Positions 10,333 to 18,934 of a stretch of 64,000 nucleotides of DNA are shown here, piece after piece. The notes beneath the pieces were generated by a model that had not been told where the DNA came from, searched no databases, and saw only the letters and a list, made by a program, of their open reading frames with translations. Source of the stretch: JAITWN01 sp050486285 (GTDB taxonomy: Bacteria; Pseudomonadota; Gammaproteobacteria; SZUA-140); NCBI GenBank assembly GCA_050486285.1, contig JBJHCZ010000010.1, positions 24,643 to 88,642 of the forward strand, in the 5' to 3' direction. A program made the translations under genes and the position numbers. How positions within the stretch are numbered: position 1 is the first letter of the stretch; the number at the start of each line of letters is the position of its first letter.

Positions 10333-11821
10333 CTCCGGCCTGGTCGATCAGGTACTGCGTCAGCAGCGGCACCGGCCGGCCGGTCGCGCCCTTCTCGGCG
10401 CCGCCGCGCCAGGCAACGCCGGCGATGTCGAGGTGCGCCCAGGGATATTTCTTCGTGAAGCGTGAGAGAAAACAGGCCGCGGTGATGGTGCCGCCTTCGC
10501 GGCCGCCGACGTTCGCCATATCGGCGAAATTGCTCTTGAGCTGATCCTGGTATTCCTCCCACAACGGCAGTTCCCAGGCGCGGTCGCCGCTGGTATTGCC
10601 GGCGGCGCGCAGGGCGTCGACGAGGGCCGCGTCGGTGCCGAGCAGGCCGCTCGCGTGCTTGCCGAGCGCGATCACGCAGGCGCCGGTCAGCGTCGCGATA
10701 TCGACGACGGCCTGCGGTTCGAAGCGTTCGCAGTAGGTCAGCGCGTCGCACAGGATCAGCCGACCCTCGGCGTCGGTGTTCAGGATCTCGATGGTCTGGC
10801 CGGACATGCTGGTGACGATGTCGCCGGGCTTGACCGCGTTGCCGTCCGGCAGGTTCTCGCAGGACGGGATCACGCCGACGACATTCAGCGGCAGGTCGAG
10901 CGCGGCGACCGCGGACATCGTGCCGATGACCGAGGCCGCGCCGCACATGTCGAATTTCATCTCGTCCATCGTCGCTGCGGGCTTGATCGAGATGCCGCCC
11001 GAGTCGAAGGTGATGCCCTTGCCGACCAGGACATGGGGTCTCTCGGTCCTGGAACCGCCGTTCCAGCTCAGCACGATGAAGCGCGGCGGCTCGCGACTGC
11101 CGCGCGAGACCGCGAGCAGGGCGCCCATCTTGTGCGCACGGATCTGTTTCTCGTCGAGGACCTTGACGCCGAGCTTGCGCTGTCCGCGCGCGAGACGGCG
11201 CGCCTGTTCGGCCAGATATTCCGGTGTGCATATATTGCCGGGCAGGTTGCCGAGGTCGCGCGCAAGGGCGACGCCGCCGGCGACCGCCTCGCCGACGGCA
11301 ACGGCGGCACGCCCTTCGGCGATCAGCGAGGGATCGGAGACGTTCAGATGCAGGCGGCCGAGCGGGGTCGCGTCATCATCCTTTTTGCTTTTGAGCCGGT
11401 CGAAGCGGTAGAGTCCCTCGCTGACCGTCTCGACGGTCTGGCGCAGCTTCCATGCCAGGTCGCGGTCGCGAACCTCGATCTCGGACAGGTAGCTGAAGGC
11501 CTCGCGAACACCGGCCTCGCGGAGGGCGGCGGTCATCGTCGCGAGGACCTTGCGATAGCCGCCGGCATCGAGTTCCTTCTCCTTGCCGCAGCCGACGAGG
11601 AGGACGCGTTTACCCGGCGCCCGCGGGACGCTGTGGAGCATCAGCGCGTGACCCGGGCGGGGTTTCATGTCGCCCTGCTTCAAAATGTTTACAATATAGC
11701 CGCGCGAGGCACGGTCGAGGGCGGCGGCGGAGGGACTCAGTCGGCGCGATTCGAACACGCCGACGACGGTGCAGGCGGTGCGTTGACGGGTGGCGGGGGC
11801 GCTTTTGACCGGAAATTGCAT
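10322..11821 (-). CDS. pepA: leucyl aminopeptidase (M17 family)
   Basis: A 499-residue cytosolic metallopeptidase that removes N-terminal residues from peptides; in E. coli it also serves as a DNA-binding factor in site-specific recombination. The metal-binding region is clear: VLVGKGITFDSGGISIKP, MKFDMCGAASVIG and the signature NTDAEGRLILCDALTY. Length fits the family (about 500). It is first in the pepA-holC-valS operon and faces lptF across an 84-bp gap. Confidence 0.96.
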   Translation of the reverse strand: MQFPVKSAPATRQRTACTVVGVFESRRLSPSAAALDRASRGYIVNILKQGDMKPRPGHALMLHSVPRAPGKRVLLVGCGKEKELDAGGYRKVLATMTAALREAGVREAFSYLSEIEVRDRDLAWKLRQTVETVSEGLYRFDRLKSKKDDDATPLGRLHLNVSDPSLIAEGRAAVAVGEAVAGGVALARDLGNLPGNICTPEYLAEQARRLARGQRKLGVKVLDEKQIRAHKMGALLAVSRGSREPPRFIVLSWNGGSRTERPHVLVGKGITFDSGGISIKPAATMDEMKFDMCGAASVIGTMSAVAALDLPLNVVGVIPSCENLPDGNAVKPGDIVTSMSGQTIEILNTDAEGRLILCDALTYCERFEPQAVVDIATLTGACVIALGKHASGLLGTDAALVDALRAAGNTSGDRAWELPLWEEYQDQLKSNFADMANVGGREGGTITAACFLSRFTKKYPWAHLDIAGVAWRGGAEKGATGRPVPLLTQYLIDQAGDER

Positions 11822-11905
11822 GAGATCTCCCGTGATCGCGAAATATCCCGGAGAGTTTACCTTAAATGCCAGGCTTTTCCACCATGAGTCCCGGCGGGCG
11901 CCGCC

Positions 11906-13006
11906 TTGATCATTGATCGCTACGTCGCCAGGGAGATCCTGCTGACCCTGGTCGCGGTACTGTTCGTGCTGCTCGCGATCTTCATGAGCAACCGCTTAGT
12001 GCGCTATCTCGCCGATGCCGGCGCGGGCAGCCTCTCCAACGATCTTGTGCTGGCGATGCTCGCGCTGAAGACGATCAGCACGCTGACGATCATTCTGCCG
12101 ATTGCATTCTTCATGGCGATCCTGCTGGCCTTCAGCCGGCTCTACAAGGACAGCGAGATGATCGCGATGGCCGCCTGCGGGATCAGCATGGGGCGGATCT
12201 ATCGCGCGGTGATGGCGCTGGCGCTGGTCATTGCCGCGGCCGTCGGCGTCATCGCCTTCCAGGTCGCGCCCTGGGCGGAGGAGCGCATCCACCAGTTGCG
12301 CGATGACTATCAGGCCCGCCCGGTCATCAGCGGTCTCACGCCCGGCCGCTTCACCGGCAGCGGCACCGGCGGCGTACTCTATTTCGAACGCCTGTCCGAC
12401 GACGGACGCAGCATGGAACAGGTGTTCGTCCAGCACCAGGGCAGCGAACGCCAGGTGGTGCTGTCGTCGGCGCGCGCCTGGCGTCACCAGGACGATCAGG
12501 GCAGTCTGTTCCTCGTCTTCGAGGATGGTTACCGCTACGAGGGCAGGCCCGGCGCGGCCGATTTCAGGATCATCGAGTTCCAACAACACGCGGTGCGCAT
12601 GGAGCCGCGCGAGATTGCGCCGTCGTTCCGTCGCCAGCGCGCGCTGGCGACCGCGGACCTGGCCGTATCGACACGCAAGCCCGATATCGCCGAGTTGCAG
12701 TGGCGTATCTCGATGCCGCTGTCGGTGCTGGTGCTGGCGCTGCTCGCGGTGCCGCTCAGCCGCACCAATCCGCGCCAGGGCAAGTATGCAAAACTGTTCG
12801 TCGCGGTGCTGGTCTATCTGGTGTACAACAATCTGATGGGCATGGCCAACACCTGGGTCGCGCGCGGTACGATCCCCCCGCTGCTCGGCATGTGGTGGGT
12901 GCATGCCGGCATGCTTGTCGGCGCCTGGCTGTTGCTGGTCCGGCAGTACGGCGTGAAGTGGTCGATCGAGGCGTTGTTCGGGCAACGTACCGGGGCGGCG
13001 CGATGA
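11906..13006 (+). CDS. lptF: LPS export ABC transporter permease LptF
   Basis: A 366-residue inner-membrane permease of the LptB2FG complex, which extracts lipopolysaccharide from the inner membrane. It begins IIDRYVAREILLTLVAVLFVLL, the standard LptF start, here read from TTG; the nearby ATG at 11884 is out of frame. Three N-terminal and three C-terminal membrane helices flank a periplasmic beta-jellyroll domain. The stop overlaps the lptG ATG (ATGA), so the two are coupled. Confidence 0.95.
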   Translation: MIIDRYVAREILLTLVAVLFVLLAIFMSNRLVRYLADAGAGSLSNDLVLAMLALKTISTLTIILPIAFFMAILLAFSRLYKDSEMIAMAACGISMGRIYRAVMALALVIAAAVGVIAFQVAPWAEERIHQLRDDYQARPVISGLTPGRFTGSGTGGVLYFERLSDDGRSMEQVFVQHQGSERQVVLSSARAWRHQDDQGSLFLVFEDGYRYEGRPGAADFRIIEFQQHAVRMEPREIAPSFRRQRALATADLAVSTRKPDIAELQWRISMPLSVLVLALLAVPLSRTNPRQGKYAKLFVAVLVYLVYNNLMGMANTWVARGTIPPLLGMWWVHAGMLVGAWLLLVRQYGVKWSIEALFGQRTGAAR

Positions 13007-14067
13007 AGCTGATCGATCTCCATATCGGCAAGGCCGTGGTCGGCGGGGCGTTGCTGGTCATGTGCGTGTTGCTCGCGCTGTTCATCTTCATTGAATTCAT
13101 TTCCGAACTCGATCGTATCGGGCAGCGTGACTACACCGCCTGGAAGGCGCTGCAGCATGTGCTGTTCAGCGTGCCGCGACTGACCTATGAGTTGATGCCG
13201 CTGTCGGCCCTGCTCGGCAGCCTGATCGGACTCGGGCTGCTCGCCAGCAACAACGAACTGACCGCGATGCGCGCCGCCGGTATCTCCGCGGCGAGGATCA
13301 GCATGGCGGCGGTCAAGGCCGGTCTGCTGCTGGTGCTGCTGTCGGCCTGGCTCGGCGAATGGGTCGTTGCGCCGGCCGAGGAGTATGCGACGAAGGTCAG
13401 GATCGCCGCGCTCTCCGGCCAGGATGCGATGCATACGCGTGACGGTTTCTGGACCCGCGACGGCGAGACGGTCGTCAATGTCCGCGCGGTCTTGCACGAC
13501 GGCGCCCTGGCGGGTGTCGATATCTACGAATTCGGCGAAGGCAGGCGCCTCGAGCGGATGTCGAGCGCGAAAAGCGCAGTCTGGCGCGATGGCCGATGGT
13601 GGCTGCGCGAGGTTTCGCGCAGCGAACTCGCGCCGCGTCATGTCCGCATGGAACACCTGCCGGAGCTTGCCTGGGATTCGCGCATCGATCCCGAACTGCT
13701 CGAGGTCATCGCGATCAAGCCGGGAAGCATGTCGATATCGGGGCTGTGGCATTACATCGCCTACCTCAAGGACAACAATCTCAACGCCGGCCGCTACGAG
13801 ATCGATTTCTGGACCAAGGTCATCCTGCCGCTGGCCACCTGTGTGATGGTGTTCGCGGCGCTGCCGTTCGTATTCGGTCCGCTGCGTTCGGTCGGCGTCG
13901 GCCAGCGCATGCTGGTCGGCGTGCTGGTCGGTCTGGGTTTTTACCTGCTCAACCAGATGGTCGGTCATCTCGGCCTTGTTTATGGCCTGAACCCGTTGGT
14001 GTGCGCGCTGCTGCCGACGCTGCTGTTGCTCGCGGGATCGCTCTACATGATGCGCCGCGTGGCCTGA
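13003..14067 (+). CDS. lptG: LPS export ABC transporter permease LptG
   Basis: A 354-residue partner of LptF with the same plan: three helices, a periplasmic jellyroll domain, three helices. The N terminus MKLIDLHIGKAVVGGALLVM and the segment LMPLSALLGSLIGLGLLASNNELTAMRAAGIS are typical of LptG; the latter contains the coupling region for the LptB ATPase. LptB and LptA are not in this window. The stop shares one base with the start of the next gene, so an outer-membrane-type protein is co-translated with the LPS exporter. Confidence 0.95.
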   Translation: MKLIDLHIGKAVVGGALLVMCVLLALFIFIEFISELDRIGQRDYTAWKALQHVLFSVPRLTYELMPLSALLGSLIGLGLLASNNELTAMRAAGISAARISMAAVKAGLLLVLLSAWLGEWVVAPAEEYATKVRIAALSGQDAMHTRDGFWTRDGETVVNVRAVLHDGALAGVDIYEFGEGRRLERMSSAKSAVWRDGRWWLREVSRSELAPRHVRMEHLPELAWDSRIDPELLEVIAIKPGSMSISGLWHYIAYLKDNNLNAGRYEIDFWTKVILPLATCVMVFAALPFVFGPLRSVGVGQRMLVGVLVGLGFYLLNQMVGHLGLVYGLNPLVCALLPTLLLLAGSLYMMRRVA

Positions 14068-15041
14068 TGCGAGGACTGCAACGGCACGCGCTGTCCGTAT
14101 TCGCGTTCGCCGTATTCGCCCCGGCGCTGGCCGGCGATACCGCGCCGGCGCCCGGTGACGATGGCGACGACGATCCCGGCGTCGTCATTCAGTCGATCGA
14201 TGAGGGTCAGGAGGCGATCTCGCGCTCGGTGATGACCCTGTCGCGCCGCATGGACCGGATGTTCGGCACGGCAGAAGTCTTTCCCGACGAGGCCTATGAT
14301 TCCCTGCTGCGGATCCGGCTGGTCCAGCGTTTCGATAAGGGCGGCGGCGGCGAGTTCGAGGTCAAGGCCGGCGGCAAGCTCAGCCTGCCCGGCACCGAGC
14401 AGCGTCTCAGCCTGATCATCCTCACCGACGACTACGAGGATCCGCTCGATCGCGAGCGCAGCACCGACCGTGAGTTCGGGACGACGACCAGGCAGTCGCT
14501 CGCGCTGCGCCTTTTCCGCCCGTCGGAGAAATGGAAGACCTCGTACTCGGTCGGATTGCGCACCGGCGATCCGATCGATATGCTGACGCGCGCCTCAGTC
14601 TGGCGCGAGTTCGAGCCGGGTCTGCTGCAGGTACGGCCGTCGCAATCGATCTTCTGGTACGACGAACGCGGTGCCGGCGGAACGACGGAATTGCGGCTGC
14701 AACACCCGCTCGGCGCGACATTGCTGGCGCGCAGTCACAGCGGCGCAGCCTGGTTCAAGCGCGACGAACAGTTCTACTATGATCAAATATTCTCGTTGCT
14801 GCAGCCGGTCGGCAGGCGGCGCGACCTGTTGTGGCAGCTGGGCTTGCAGGCCGAAAGCGAGCCCAATAATCAGGTCACCCGTTACTACGCCGAAGTCCGC
14901 TGGCGCAGCGTCGTGCATCGCGACTGGCTGGTGTTCGAGCTCAGGCCGCAGGCAATGCGGGATCGCGAGAACCGTTTTCGCACGCAACTGTTCCTGTATG
15001 CGGGCTTCGAACTGCTGTTCGGGGATCCGCGCCAGTATTGA
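14067..15041 (+). CDS. exported outer-membrane-type protein downstream of lptFG
   Basis: The ATG overlaps the lptG stop (TGATG), giving 324 residues. A signal peptide (about residues 1-22, ending APALAG) is followed by an acidic linker. The rest is rich in alternating hydrophobic and charged strands with aromatic belts (WKTSYSVGLRTG, QSIFWYDERGAGGTTELRL, LFLYAGFELLFG), as in a 10-14-stranded beta-barrel. I do not know the family name. Position and coupling suggest a role linked to the cell envelope or LPS, which is inference only. Confidence 0.75.
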   Translation: MRGLQRHALSVFAFAVFAPALAGDTAPAPGDDGDDDPGVVIQSIDEGQEAISRSVMTLSRRMDRMFGTAEVFPDEAYDSLLRIRLVQRFDKGGGGEFEVKAGGKLSLPGTEQRLSLIILTDDYEDPLDRERSTDREFGTTTRQSLALRLFRPSEKWKTSYSVGLRTGDPIDMLTRASVWREFEPGLLQVRPSQSIFWYDERGAGGTTELRLQHPLGATLLARSHSGAAWFKRDEQFYYDQIFSLLQPVGRRRDLLWQLGLQAESEPNNQVTRYYAEVRWRSVVHRDWLVFELRPQAMRDRENRFRTQLFLYAGFELLFGDPRQY

Positions 15042-15053
15042 CGCAGTGCGCAA

Positions 15054-15419
15054 TCAGGGCGACGACTTCTTCATATAATAGGCGCCGTTGCTGTAGGTGA
15101 GTCGTGACTTGTCGGGCGAGATCCCGAACTCGACTTCGACCGGTTTGTCGTTGACGACCAGCACCATCTGCAATTCGTCGCCGACGACCCGGTACTTGCC
15201 GGGGATGACCTGTTTGTTCTCGGTGTGTATCTGCACGCTGCCGTCGCGGCTGAACACCAGGTCGTCGCGGCTGTCGCGCTCGGGATTGAAGGTCAGCTCC
15301 CAGGCGCCGTGCAGCCATTGCTGCGCGGCCGGATCGCCGGCGCTGTCGCAGGCCGCGGCCAGCGCGGCGAGCAGCAACGCAGCGAATATCGCCCGCAGGC
15401 GCAGGGCTTGACGGGACAT
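15054..15419 (-). CDS. small lipoprotein
   Basis: About 121 residues from the ATG at 15419. The hydrophobic leader ends in a lipobox (LAAAC, Cys24), so the product should be lipidated. The mature part has a lipocalin-like small-domain pattern: WLHGAWELTFNPERD, LVFSRDGSVQIHT, GKYRVVGDELQMVL, as seen in short stress or META-like lipoproteins. No family can be assigned firmly. Other in-frame starts at 15422 and upstream are possible; none has a good ribosome-binding site. Tail-to-tail with the previous gene, 12 bases apart. Confidence 0.65.
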   Translation of the reverse strand: MSRQALRLRAIFAALLLAALAAACDSAGDPAAQQWLHGAWELTFNPERDSRDDLVFSRDGSVQIHTENKQVIPGKYRVVGDELQMVLVVNDKPVEVEFGISPDKSRLTYSNGAYYMKKSSP

Positions 15420-15498
15420 CATCGCGGGACGGGGGAGGCGCATGGCGACATTGAAACACGCGCCGGTCGCGTCGCCAAGAGCCGCCGCCGGCGCGGCC

Positions 15499-16098
15499 TC
15501 AGAAATACCGTTTAATGCCGGCCGCGATGACATTGGAGCCGCCCTCGACGCCGTCGAACAGACCGTAGACGCCGGAACGATGATGGACCCGCACCGCGAG
15601 GCTCCAGTCGCTGACCTGCGGCGGCGAGAAGGTGAACTCGACGAGGATATAGTTCAGCAGGCGCGTCGCGCCGACATTGGTATCGCTGGCCTCCTCCAGC
15701 GGCGGCACGCGGGTCGCCCATGACAGGCCGTCGCCGATCGCCACCGTCGTGCGCAGGCGGTGATTCCACGGGAAGCGCTGCCAGCGCCAGATCGCGAGCA
15801 GATTGAATTCACCGTGGGTCTGGCCGCGAAAATGGCGTCCGATCTGGCCCTCGATCTCCCATTGGTGGGACGGGCTGTCGAACGCGAACGCGCGGCTCAG
15901 CGCGGCGGCCGCGAACCACGAGTCCTCGAAGTCGATCGGCTTGCTGACCAGCACCGCGCCGAGGCGATCGTCGCTGTATCTGCCGGCATAGACCGTCAGC
16001 GCGTAATCGTCTGCGATAGCGCGCACCGGCGCGGCGGCGGCCGCCGCGCCGGTGATCAGGGCCAGGAGGACGCATGCATGTCTCTGTCTTGACGGCAT
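15499..16098 (-). CDS. outer-membrane beta-barrel protein, possibly PagL-like
   Basis: About 199 residues from the ATG at 16098; a TTG three codons upstream is also possible. A signal peptide ends near AIA-DDY. The remainder has alternating strands and ends in a terminal Phe (AAGIKRYF), the usual outer-membrane assembly signal. The C-terminal segment RVHHRSGVYGLFDGVEGGSN contains an H-x-S pair (about H173, S175) and a Glu ten residues on. This is close to the His-Ser-Glu arrangement of the lipid A 3-O-deacylase PagL. The similarity is partial, so the enzyme assignment is tentative. Confidence 0.6.
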   Translation of the reverse strand: MPSRQRHACVLLALITGAAAAAAPVRAIADDYALTVYAGRYSDDRLGAVLVSKPIDFEDSWFAAAALSRAFAFDSPSHQWEIEGQIGRHFRGQTHGEFNLLAIWRWQRFPWNHRLRTTVAIGDGLSWATRVPPLEEASDTNVGATRLLNYILVEFTFSPPQVSDWSLAVRVHHRSGVYGLFDGVEGGSNVIAAGIKRYF

Positions 16099-16120
16099 CT
16101 CGGTCAACGGGTAGTTTCGG

Positions 16121-16498
16121 GTGACCAGGCCAGGGACGACTCACGCCGTGTCGCAGCAGATCACGATCGAAATCATCAGGACCGTCAAGAAGGCCCACGA
16201 GAACATCATGGTCGCCACCGGCGTGCTGATCGGCATCCTGCTGCTCGTCTACTTCTTCAGCTTCGCGCAGTTCTTCGACCGCGGCTACATGGGCGTCGTC
16301 TGGTTCCAGACGATCACCAGCGTCATCTTCGTCGCCGCGCTGTTCTTTCTCAAGCGCATCGCGTTCGCGATCATCAGGATGACCCACGGCCGTCGCGAGC
16401 CCTACCGGGCCTTCGTGTCGGCGATCGTCGCCTCGGATCTCGACAAGGACGAAAAGACCCTCGAGGAGGAATTCGGCGCGTCGGGGATGCATGCCTGA
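16121..16498 (+). CDS. hypothetical two-helix membrane protein
   Basis: A 125-residue protein starting at GTG 16121; an in-frame GTG at 16148 is also possible. After an amphipathic helix (ITIEIIRTVKKAHENI) come two membrane helices (MVATGVLIGILLLVYFF and GVVWFQTITSVIFVAALFFL). A short charged C-terminal tail (SDLDKDEKTLEEEFG) follows. I do not recognise a family. It is followed by a very small membrane protein 8 bases downstream, probably in one transcript. Confidence 0.65.
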   Translation: MTRPGTTHAVSQQITIEIIRTVKKAHENIMVATGVLIGILLLVYFFSFAQFFDRGYMGVVWFQTITSVIFVAALFFLKRIAFAIIRMTHGRREPYRAFVSAIVASDLDKDEKTLEEEFGASGMHA

Positions 16499-16506
16499 GT
16501 CCCGCG

Positions 16507-16650
16507 ATGCCGATGGACAACCGCCAGAAGCTCGACCTCGTCGTTCGCATGCAGCGCCGGGCGCGGTTCCGCAGGGTTGCGGTCGGGGTCGTGATCGTCC
16601 TGCTGGCGGGGGTGGTGCTGGTGTACTCGCAGTACCGGCATGCCTTGTGA
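16507..16650 (+). CDS. 47-residue single-helix membrane protein
   Basis: A short open frame with ATG 16507 and stop 16648-16650. It encodes a basic amphipathic N terminus (MDNRQKLDLVVRMQRRARFRR) and then one membrane helix (VAVGVVIVLLAGVVLVY) with a short polar tail. It starts 8 bases after the stop of the 125-residue membrane protein. The helix and positive-inside arrangement make it plausible as a real small membrane protein rather than chance. Function unknown. Confidence 0.5.
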   Translation: MPMDNRQKLDLVVRMQRRARFRRVAVGVVIVLLAGVVLVYSQYRHAL

Positions 16651-16686
16651 GGCTTGCGTCGGGTTATTGCAAGTAATTGATTTTAT

Positions 16687-16762
16687 TGGCGCTCCCTAGG
16701 GGAATCGAACCCCTGTTCCCGCCGTGAGAGGGCGGTGTCCTAGGCCGCTAGACGAAGGGAGC
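16687..16762 (-). tRNA. tRNA-Glu (anticodon CUC)
   Basis: The minus strand folds as a complete cloverleaf. The acceptor stem GCTCCCT pairs with AGGGAGC, then discriminator G and an encoded CCA. The anticodon stem CCGCC/GGCGG holds loop CTCTCAC (anticodon CTC), and the T arm is AGGGG-TTCGATT-CCCCT. The sequence follows the standard bacterial tRNA-Glu pattern but reads GAG codons. It is divergent from pcnB. Confidence 0.95.
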
Positions 16763-16832
16763 GTACGGTAAACCGGCAGGCGCGACAGTAGGCTGTCCGC
16801 AAAATTTCGGCTATTATACGGCTCTTCCGGGA

Positions 16833-18278
16833 TTGTACAAGGGAATCCGCAGGCGTCGGCGCGCCGCTCAAGCCCTTGATAATAATTCAAGAATCTCTCA
16901 GGTAAGGATCCCCGACATTAGCACGCCGGTCGTTATCCCGCGTTCCGGGCACAATATCTCGCGCAAGGGCATCAGCGAGAACGCCCTGAAGGTCCTGCAT
17001 CGTCTCAAGGAGGCCGGTTACGGCGCCTACCTCGTCGGCGGCTGCGTGCGCGACATGCTGCTCGGCCGTGAGCCGAAGGACTTCGATGTCTCGACCGACG
17101 CGAAACCGGAGGAGGTCAAGCAGGTCTTTCGCAACTGCCGTCTGATCGGCCGGCGCTTCCGCCTCGCCCATGTCCACTTCGGTCGCGAGATCATCGAGGT
17201 CGCGACCTTCCGCGCCCGTCATGTCGGCGACGAGGACGAGGATGGCCGCCTGATCGAGAACGGGCGCATCATCCGCGACAATGTCTACGGCACGATCGAG
17301 GAAGACGCCTGGCGGCGCGACTTCACGATCAACGCGCTCTATTACAACATCAGCGACTTCAGCGTCGTCGATTATGTCGGCGGCGTCGAGGACATCCGCG
17401 ACGGCGTGCTGCGCCTGATCGGCGATCCGGCGGTGCGCTTCCACGAGGATCCGGTGCGCATGCTGCGCGCGGTGCGTTTCGCGGTCAAGCTCGGTTTCCG
17501 CATCGATCCGGCGGTCGAGGCCGCGATCCATGAACATGCGGCGCTGCTGGGCGGGATCTCGCCGGCGCGTCTGTACGAGGAAGTACTGAAGCTGTTCCAG
17601 GGCGGCAGCGCGGAACAGACGATGGAGATGCTGCGACATTACCGGCTGTTCGAGCAGCTGTTCCCGGAGACGGAGCGCTGTCTCGACGACCCCGAGCAGG
17701 GCGATTTTCGCGCGCTGCTGACACGCGCGCTGGCGAATACCGACGCCCGCGTCGGCGAGGGCAAGCCGGTGACGCCGGCCTTTCTCTATGCCGCGCTGCT
17801 GTGGGGACCGATGCGCGCCGAGGCGCGGCGGTTGCAGGCGGCGGGGGCGCCGGAGATCTCCTCGCTGCAGCAGGCCTCGCGTGATGTCATGCAGGCGCAG
17901 AGCCAGCATGCGATCCTGCCGCGCCGGTTCGCGTCGCAGATGCGCGAGATCTGGATATTGCAGCCGCGCCTGCAGCGCAATTCCGGCAAGCGCGCCCTGC
18001 GCCTGTTGCAGCACCCGCGCTTTCGCGCCGCCTATGACTTCCTGCTGTTGCGCGCGGAGACCGGCGAGGACCTGGCCGACCTGGCCGAGTGGTGGACCAA
18101 CTTCCAGCAGAGCGACGAGGCGCGCAGCGAACTGCTGGCGGCGCCGCGGGCGGACAACCGGGCGAGCGACGACGAGTCCGATACAAAATCGCCGGCGCGC
18201 CGTCGCCGTCGTCGGCGCCGCCGGGGCGGCAGCGCGCGCAAGGGGCAAGCGGCGGCGGAATCCGCCGGGGAGTCCTGA
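16833..18278 (+). CDS. pcnB: poly(A) polymerase I
   Basis: The enzyme adds 3' poly(A) tails that mark RNA for decay. From TTG 16833 it has 481 residues. Homology begins clearly at VIPRSGHNISRKGISENALKVLHRL. The nucleotidyltransferase core LVGGCVRDMLLGREPKDFDV has the catalytic DxD, followed by RLAHVHFGREIIEVATFR and RRDFTINALYY. The Arg-rich tail (ARRRRRRRRRGG) is typical of PcnB. No ATG precedes the conserved part. An ATT codon at 16917 follows AAGGA by 8 bases and is a real alternative start (453 residues); E. coli pcnB is known to start at AUU. The longer frame is given as an outer bound. Confidence 0.93.
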   Translation: MYKGIRRRRRAAQALDNNSRISQVRIPDISTPVVIPRSGHNISRKGISENALKVLHRLKEAGYGAYLVGGCVRDMLLGREPKDFDVSTDAKPEEVKQVFRNCRLIGRRFRLAHVHFGREIIEVATFRARHVGDEDEDGRLIENGRIIRDNVYGTIEEDAWRRDFTINALYYNISDFSVVDYVGGVEDIRDGVLRLIGDPAVRFHEDPVRMLRAVRFAVKLGFRIDPAVEAAIHEHAALLGGISPARLYEEVLKLFQGGSAEQTMEMLRHYRLFEQLFPETERCLDDPEQGDFRALLTRALANTDARVGEGKPVTPAFLYAALLWGPMRAEARRLQAAGAPEISSLQQASRDVMQAQSQHAILPRRFASQMREIWILQPRLQRNSGKRALRLLQHPRFRAAYDFLLLRAETGEDLADLAEWWTNFQQSDEARSELLAAPRADNRASDDESDTKSPARRRRRRRRRGGSARKGQAAAESAGES

Positions 18279-18385
18279 GTCACGCGCTGGGCTATACTAT
18301 CCTTTGACCAGGCCCCTGACCGGGCGGCGATCGCCGGGCCTATGTCTGATCCGGTTCCCGATCCAGTTTCCGAGGTCATCACGCA

Positions 18386-18934
18386 TTGAATCCGGCATAC
18401 AGCCATGACAGCAACCCGCAGGGCGCGGCGCGGCGCACGCAGGCCTGCATCGGCCTCGGCAGCAATCTCGAGCAGCCGGCGGCGCAGATCGCGCGCGCGT
18501 TCACCGCGCTCGGCCGCCTGCCGGACACCCGCCTGCTGGCGCGTTCCTCGCTGTATAGAAGCCGCCCGCTCGGCGAGCTCGATCAGCCCGATTATCTGAA
18601 CGCCGTCGCCGTGCTCGAGACCGGGCTGGATGCCCATGCGCTGCTCGATGCGTTGCAGGCGATCGAGGCGGCGCAGGGGCGGGTCCGCGACGGCGGGCGC
18701 TGGGCCGCGCGCACGCTCGACCTCGACCTGCTGGTCTACGGCGATGAACGTCATGACGATGCGCGCCTGACGGTGCCGCATCCGGGCATGACGCAGCGCG
18801 ACTTCGTGCTCTATCCGCTGTTCGAGATCGCGCCGGGACTCACCATCCCCGGCATCGGCCCGTTGCGCGCCTGTCTCGCCGCCTGCCCGCTGCGCGGCAT
18901 CGAGCGCGTCGCGGCGCGGGGGACCGGGACATGA
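18386..18934 (+). CDS. folK: 2-amino-4-hydroxy-6-hydroxymethyldihydropteridine pyrophosphokinase
   Basis: HPPK transfers pyrophosphate from ATP to the pterin in folate synthesis. The 182-residue frame starts at TTG 18386. The fold is clear: CIGLGSNLEQP, SSLYRSRPLGELDQPDYLNAVAVLET, the catalytic GGRWAARTLDLDLLVYG with its Mg-binding DxD, and LTVPHPGMTQRDFVLYPL. It is followed with a 4-base overlap by a deoxynucleoside kinase. The order pcnB-folK-(kinase)-panB-panC is common in Gammaproteobacteria. Confidence 0.95.
   Translation: MNPAYSHDSNPQGAARRTQACIGLGSNLEQPAAQIARAFTALGRLPDTRLLARSSLYRSRPLGELDQPDYLNAVAVLETGLDAHALLDALQAIEAAQGRVRDGGRWAARTLDLDLLVYGDERHDDARLTVPHPGMTQRDFVLYPLFEIAPGLTIPGIGPLRACLAACPLRGIERVAARGTGT

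Noticed and set aside
12700..13002. Longer lptG reading frame starting inside lptF
   Set aside because: It is out-of-frame translation of lptF; the coupled ATG at 13003 matches LptG homologues.
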